Shown: positions 5,574-9,619 of the stretch, in pieces | Layout of the letters: each line of letters starts with the position of its first letter | How positions within the stretch are numbered: the stretch's first letter is position 1 | Assembly: GCA_024709705.1 (NCBI GenBank) | Contig: JANJWE010000182.1 | Coordinates: forward strand, 1-9,619 | Reading direction: 5' to 3' | Length of the DNA: 9,619 bases | From: Flavobacterium sp. | Lineage (GTDB): Bacteria; Bacteroidota; Bacteroidia; Flavobacteriales; Flavobacteriaceae | The notes under the pieces: generated by a model | The model's database searches: none | What the model was told of the DNA's origin: nothing | What the model saw: the letters and a program-made list of their open reading frames with translations, nothing else | Made by a program: the position numbers and the translations under genes

Positions 5574-7748
5574 ATGAAATTATATTACTTCATCATTCTG
5601 CTTTTTGGTATCACAATGACGGCTCAAAATGAAGGAAAAGATTCAGAATCTACCGATTCTGTTGACTATTTTATAGAACTAGCCCAATTTCATAAAAAAA
5701 ACAACAACTACAGAAGTTCTCAAGAATTCATCCAAAAAGCAATTCAATTTGCCGAAAATAAAAAAGACATTAATGCACAAGCTGATGCCTACCTGTTTCT
5801 AGGTAATTTGTATTTTGAATTGAATAAAATTGATGATGCCATACAAATTTATACCAAAAGCATCGCATTATACCAAACTCAATTACCCTGTTACAACCAG
5901 GCTTACACTTTTTATAACCTAGGCCTATCTTTTATAGAATTAAAAAATTATGCCAAAGCAGAATTTTACTTCAAAAAAGCGGAACAAATATTTGACATCA
6001 TAGAAGTCCCTCAAGCTAAAGAAATGGTAAATCTTCAAAAAGGTATTGTCTATCGTGCCAAAGGGGAAAACGAATTGGCTTTGAGTATTCTCAACAGTGT
6101 ACTTTCAAACAGTACAGAAGAAGATCCTTTTAAAACCAGAGCCGAAGCATTATATAACATTGGGCTCATTGAAAGCGACAATAAAAGATACAATCTCGCC
6201 TTAAATTATTTTAATAAAGCTTTAGATTTAAGTAAAATAAATCAAAATGCCGAACTAATAGCGGAGACAACCCAATCACTCAGTCAAGTATATGAAAAAT
6301 TGATGGATTTAACCAATTCGCACAAATATTTAAAGCTTCATGTTCAATTAAGAGACAGTATCAGAGAAGTTAATAACAGACGTATTGGCACCGAAGATTT
6401 CCTAAGCTTTAAAGAAACCGAAAGACTCAAAGCTATTGAACAATTGGATAAAGAAAACAAAGAGCAACAAAGAGCAAATAAATTTTCGAAACTCATCAGT
6501 ATATTGAGTATTGCTCTAATCACAATTTTATCTCTTTTGAGTCTTTCATTGTACAAAAACAATATCATTCGAAGCGAATCAAATAAGTTGTTACAAGAAA
6601 AAAACAAAGAACTGCAAATAGCCAAAGACAAAGCCGAAAAAGCTTCAAAAGCCAGAGCCGAATTTCTTTCTACAGTAAGTCATGAATTAAGAACTCCTTT
6701 GAATGCTATAAATGGCATCACACATCTTTTATTGGAGGAAAAACCCAAAAAATCACAATTGGAATACCTGACTTCCCTTAAATTTTCGGGTGATTATTTA
6801 TTGAGCTTTATAAACGATATCTTAGAAATTAACCGCGTAGAAAGTGAAAATATTGAAATTGAAAATATCAATGTAAATATTACTCAATTGCTCGAAGACC
6901 TTCAAAACTCTTTTAAGGATATTGCCTCTAAAAACAACAACCAATTTATATTGGATTTAGACCCTAAAATCCCTGAAAATCTAATTGGTGACCCGACTAA
7001 ATTGTCTCAAATTTTTATAAATTTGATTAATAACGCTCTTAAGTTTACTAAAGACGGAACGGTTACTGCAAAAGCGAAAATAATTTCTCAAGATGGTACT
7101 ACAACAGGTATTCATTTTGAAATTTCCGATACCGGAATTGGAATTCCACCCGAAAAACAAAAGAGTATTTTTGAAAGTTTCTCTCAAGGCTCAGTAGAAA
7201 TCAACAGAAAATACGGTGGTACCGGATTGGGATTGGCAATTGTAAAACGATTAGTTAATCTTTTGGGAGGTGAAATCCAATTGGAAAGCACAGAAGGTGT
7301 TGGCTCTACTTTTTCTTTTGATTTAGATTTCGAATTGGGACAACAAACTTTTGTTGAAGTAAAAAAACAATACGACGAATCTGTTTTTGTAGGTAAAAAA
7401 GTTTTGGTTGTTGAAGACAATAAAATCAACCAGATGATTACCAAAAAAATGTTGGAAAACAAACAAATTGAATGTGACTTGGTGGATAATGGAGAAGAAG
7501 CCATTGAATCGGTTCGAAATCACTATTACGACTTGGTATTGATGGATGTACATCTACCGGGTATAAATGGCACCCTAGCTACCGAAGCTATACGTCAATT
7601 CAACACGACTATTCCTATTATTGCATTAACGGCTATCTCGCTTAATGAAAATAGAGAAATGTTGCTTTCTTATGGTATGAATGATGTAGTAACCAAACCT
7701 TTCAATCCGGATAATTTTTATAAAGTTATTGCCAGTTTGTTATCCTAA
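5574..7748 (+). CDS. TPR-containing hybrid sensor histidine kinase/response regulator
   Basis: This is a 724-residue hybrid two-component sensor. A signal peptide (1-17, cut likely at Ala17-Gln18) leads to an exported region of about six TPR-like repeats (about 30-265), a charged coiled coil, one transmembrane helix (307-327), and a second coiled coil into the kinase core. The dimerisation/phosphoacceptor motif VSHELRTPLNA has His370. The ATP-binding domain shows the N box (NLINNALKF, Asn487), G1 (DTGIG, Asp519), an F box (FESFSQGS) and G2 (GGTGLGLAI, 548-556). The receiver domain (about 608-724) has Glu614 and Asp615, phosphoacceptor Asp658, Thr686 and Lys708, so it should be active. There is no HPt or DNA-binding domain, and no partner regulator nearby, so it must signal to a protein encoded elsewhere. 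It lies 29 bases after gap; a metabolic signal is only a guess. Confidence 0.95.
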   Translation: MKLYYFIILLFGITMTAQNEGKDSESTDSVDYFIELAQFHKKNNNYRSSQEFIQKAIQFAENKKDINAQADAYLFLGNLYFELNKIDDAIQIYTKSIALYQTQLPCYNQAYTFYNLGLSFIELKNYAKAEFYFKKAEQIFDIIEVPQAKEMVNLQKGIVYRAKGENELALSILNSVLSNSTEEDPFKTRAEALYNIGLIESDNKRYNLALNYFNKALDLSKINQNAELIAETTQSLSQVYEKLMDLTNSHKYLKLHVQLRDSIREVNNRRIGTEDFLSFKETERLKAIEQLDKENKEQQRANKFSKLISILSIALITILSLLSLSLYKNNIIRSESNKLLQEKNKELQIAKDKAEKASKARAEFLSTVSHELRTPLNAINGITHLLLEEKPKKSQLEYLTSLKFSGDYLLSFINDILEINRVESENIEIENINVNITQLLEDLQNSFKDIASKNNNQFILDLDPKIPENLIGDPTKLSQIFINLINNALKFTKDGTVTAKAKIISQDGTTTGIHFEISDTGIGIPPEKQKSIFESFSQGSVEINRKYGGTGLGLAIVKRLVNLLGGEIQLESTEGVGSTFSFDLDFELGQQTFVEVKKQYDESVFVGKKVLVVEDNKINQMITKKMLENKQIECDLVDNGEEAIESVRNHYYDLVLMDVHLPGINGTLATEAIRQFNTTIPIIALTAISLNENREMLLSYGMNDVVTKPFNPDNFYKVIASLLS

Positions 7749-9019
7749 TAAACAACTCCATCTTTCATAACAAAAAGTACTTTTTCCAAAGTTTTGATAT
7801 TCTCAAGCGGATTCTCTTCTACTGCTATGATATCGGCAAGGAAATTTTCTTTTAATTGCCCCAATTGATTTTCCATTCCCAATAACTTTGCATTGGTAAG
7901 TGTAGCCGATTGAATAGCAAAAATTGCCGGCATTCCGGCTTCTACCATATAAAAGAATTCTTTTCCGTTTTGACCATGCGGAAAAACACCGGCGTCGGTA
8001 CCAAAAGCAATCTTTACTCCTTTTTGATAACACTTGGCAAATGTCGACTGAATTTGCGGACCCACTTCCAAAGCTTTTGGACGAACAATCTCGGGATAAA
8101 AACCGGTTACCTTAGCTTTCTCGGCCACTTCTTTACCGGCAGTTATGGTGGGCACCAAATAGACATCGTATTTTTTCATCAATTCCATGGTAGCTTCACT
8201 CATAAAGGTTCCGTGTTCTATCGTTTTTATACCGCCCAAAATGGCTCGCTGCATGCCTTCGTCGCCGTGGGCGTGAGCCGCTGTGAGCATAGAATAATCG
8301 GCTGCAGTTTGAGTTATAGCCTTTATTTCCTCTATAGTAAATTGAGGGTTTTTACCACTTTTGGCTACGCTTAAAACACCTCCGGTAGCAGTGATTTTAA
8401 TCACATCGGCACCTTCTTTATAACGTTGCCTTACGGCTTTAACGGCATCTTCAGGTGAGTTTATAACGCCTTCTTTGGGCCCGGGATCTCCCATTAAAAG
8501 TCGCTTACTGCCATTAGTGGGATCGGCATGACCTCCGGTTGTGGCTATAGATTTTCCGGCAGCAAAAATTCTGGGTCCGGGAACTGTTCCTTTATTTATA
8601 GCATTTCGTAATGAAATATTTACACCTGTACCTCCTAAGTCTCTAACCGTTGTAAATCCGGCTTTTAAAGTTGTTAGAGCTATACGAACCGATTCAAAAG
8701 CTATATCTGCCTCGTTATCCAAATAGGCCGACATGTAACTCGATGCGTTGAACTCGTTCTCCATGTGTACATGCATATCTATGAGTCCGGGCAAAACAAA
8801 CTTGTTTTTTAAATCTATTTCAACATCTTCCGGTTTTGATTTGGAAACATATCCCGACAGTATTTTCACTATACGTGTTCCGGAAACCACAAGCGTTTGC
8901 TCTGTACTAATTTTACCTGATTTCACATCTAAAATCTTTCCGCAATGCAAATACAAGTCTTGAGCATTTACAGAAATCATAAAAAAGAAAACCCCTAAAA
9001 GTAAACCGTATTTTTTCAT
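7745..9019 (-). CDS. Exported metal-dependent amidohydrolase (imidazolonepropionase-/prolidase-like)
   Basis: This 424-residue amidohydrolase superfamily enzyme has a signal peptide (MKKYGLLLGVFFFMISVNAQ, cut likely at Ala19-Gln20), so it should act outside the cytoplasm. The metal-centre residues are complete: HVH (His83, His85) after LPGLID, a likely carboxylated Lys208 in DVIKITATGG, His249 in AAHAHGDEG, His269 in TIEHGTF, and Asp342 in FGTDAGVFPHG. These fit the imidazolonepropionase-like group, which includes Xaa-Pro and Xaa-Arg/Lys dipeptidases. Dipeptide hydrolysis is therefore plausible, but the substrate is unproven. ATG 9019 is chosen because the frame's earlier ATG at 9067 lies in the -33 promoter element and would hide the signal peptide. 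Its stop overlaps that of the convergent kinase gene by four bases. It is downstream of the PNP gene but has its own promoter. Confidence 0.92.
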   Translation of the reverse strand: MKKYGLLLGVFFFMISVNAQDLYLHCGKILDVKSGKISTEQTLVVSGTRIVKILSGYVSKSKPEDVEIDLKNKFVLPGLIDMHVHMENEFNASSYMSAYLDNEADIAFESVRIALTTLKAGFTTVRDLGGTGVNISLRNAINKGTVPGPRIFAAGKSIATTGGHADPTNGSKRLLMGDPGPKEGVINSPEDAVKAVRQRYKEGADVIKITATGGVLSVAKSGKNPQFTIEEIKAITQTAADYSMLTAAHAHGDEGMQRAILGGIKTIEHGTFMSEATMELMKKYDVYLVPTITAGKEVAEKAKVTGFYPEIVRPKALEVGPQIQSTFAKCYQKGVKIAFGTDAGVFPHGQNGKEFFYMVEAGMPAIFAIQSATLTNAKLLGMENQLGQLKENFLADIIAVEENPLENIKTLEKVLFVMKDGVVY

Positions 9020-9037
9020 AATTATAAATTTTAATTT

Positions 9038-9068
9038 CAAATGTAAATCTGCTAAAAAAGAGTCCAAA
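9038..9068 (-). promoter_or_regulatory. Promoter of the amidohydrolase gene (TTTG-N19-TAnnTTTG)
   Basis: Read on the minus strand, TTTG (9068-9065) is followed after 19 bases by TACATTTG (9045-9038). Both halves and the spacing fit the Bacteroidota consensus. The -7 element ends 18 bases before the ATG at 9019. It lies in the 62-base gap after the PNP stop and is the best-formed promoter in the window. Confidence 0.65.
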
Positions 9069-9081
9069 CAGAACCCAATCC

Positions 9082-9619
9082 TTAGGATTGTGCCGAAATA
9101 AATTCCCGAATCAATTGACGAACGTGGGGTTCTGCTTTTTGTGCCGCAAGAAGAACTTCATCGTGATTCACTTCATCAATATTTTCTTCATCTCCCATAT
9201 CGGTTATAACCGATACGCCTAGACAAGCCAAATCCATGTGTCGAGCTACGATAACTTCGGGAACCGTAGACATTCCAACACAGTCAGCTCCCAAAATTTT
9301 AACCATCTTATATTCTGCCAAAGTTTCAAATGTTGGGCCTTGTAAACCCAAATAAATTCCGTCTTTTACTTCAATTTGGTTTTGCGTAGCAATAGCTTTA
9401 GCCTTACTAATCAAATCTTTCGAATAGGGTTCACTCATATTTACAAACCGTGGTCCAAATCTTTCATCATTTTTACCACGTAGTGGATGGTCCGGAAATA
9501 AATTAATATGGTCTTTAATCAAAACAATATCACCTACTTTATAATTGGGATTCACACCGCCTGATGCATTGGAAACAATCAAAGTTTGAATCCCCAAATA
9601 CCGCATCACACGTACCGGA
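9082..9619 (-). CDS. Purine nucleoside phosphorylase, C-terminal part (trimeric PNP/MTAP family)
   Basis: The gene runs off the right edge; about 178 C-terminal residues are visible, and the first codons (PVRVMRYLGIQTL) are interior sequence, so the start lies outside. The family splits purine nucleosides with phosphate into free base and ribose-1-phosphate in cytoplasmic purine salvage. Family motifs are clear: VSNASGGVNP, DIVLIKDHINL, the purine-site Glu in LQGPTFETLAE, GMSTVPEVIVARH, and the His in VNHDEVL that corresponds to human PNP His257 at the ribose 5'-OH. An oddity is VITDMG (Asp codon 9199-9201), where human PNP has Asn243; Asp is the residue found at this position in methylthioadenosine phosphorylases. 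PNP is the better call because of the retained His, but 6-amino purines may be substrates. Confidence 0.92.
   Translation of the reverse strand, partial: PVRVMRYLGIQTLIVSNASGGVNPNYKVGDIVLIKDHINLFPDHPLRGKNDERFGPRFVNMSEPYSKDLISKAKAIATQNQIEVKDGIYLGLQGPTFETLAEYKMVKILGADCVGMSTVPEVIVARHMDLACLGVSVITDMGDEENIDEVNHDEVLLAAQKAEPHVRQLIREFISAQS

Noticed and set aside
7910..8374. 154-codon plus-strand open frame opposite the amidohydrolase
   Set aside because: It lies fully antisense to a gene with complete catalytic motifs, and its translation shows no domain or typical composition; it is a shadow frame.

Overview
The window is AT-rich chromosomal DNA, by eye roughly one third G+C. It looks like a member of the Bacteroidota, most likely a flavobacterium (class Flavobacteriia). 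The reasons are -7 promoter elements of the TAnnTTTG type, signal peptides ending in Ala followed by Gln, A-rich leaders without clear Shine-Dalgarno sites, and protein sequences of flavobacterial style (LipA, GAPDH, hybrid histidine kinase). The genus is not determined. I see no mobile element, CRISPR array, tRNA, rRNA or prophage gene. No gap between genes exceeds 300 bases.

Plus strand, 1-7748. The window opens with the 3' end of murB (peptidoglycan precursor synthesis). A possible promoter follows, then a tight group: a 67-residue Cys-containing membrane protein, a membrane-bound family 2 glycosyltransferase, an ECF-type sigma factor whose TTG start overlaps the glycosyltransferase stop, and an MFS transporter. 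Next come lipA (lipoyl synthase) with its own -7 element, a long hairpin, and a GAPDH gene that must start at TTG. Last is a large hybrid sensor kinase with an exported TPR sensor, one transmembrane helix, kinase core and receiver domain.

Minus strand, 7745-9619. Two genes face the plus-strand block. One is an exported amidohydrolase of the imidazolonepropionase-like/prolidase-like group, with the best promoter in the window. The other is a purine nucleoside phosphorylase running off the right edge. The kinase and amidohydrolase genes converge and overlap by four bases at their stop codons.

The content is mostly core metabolism (cell wall, lipoate, glycolysis, purine salvage) plus signalling and transcription control. 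I found no clear new system. The points most worth checking are an Asp at the purine-recognition position of the PNP, the Cys-rich membrane protein in the same gene group as a sigma factor with no visible anti-sigma factor, the orphan TPR hybrid kinase beside GAPDH, and the lipA-gap hairpin.
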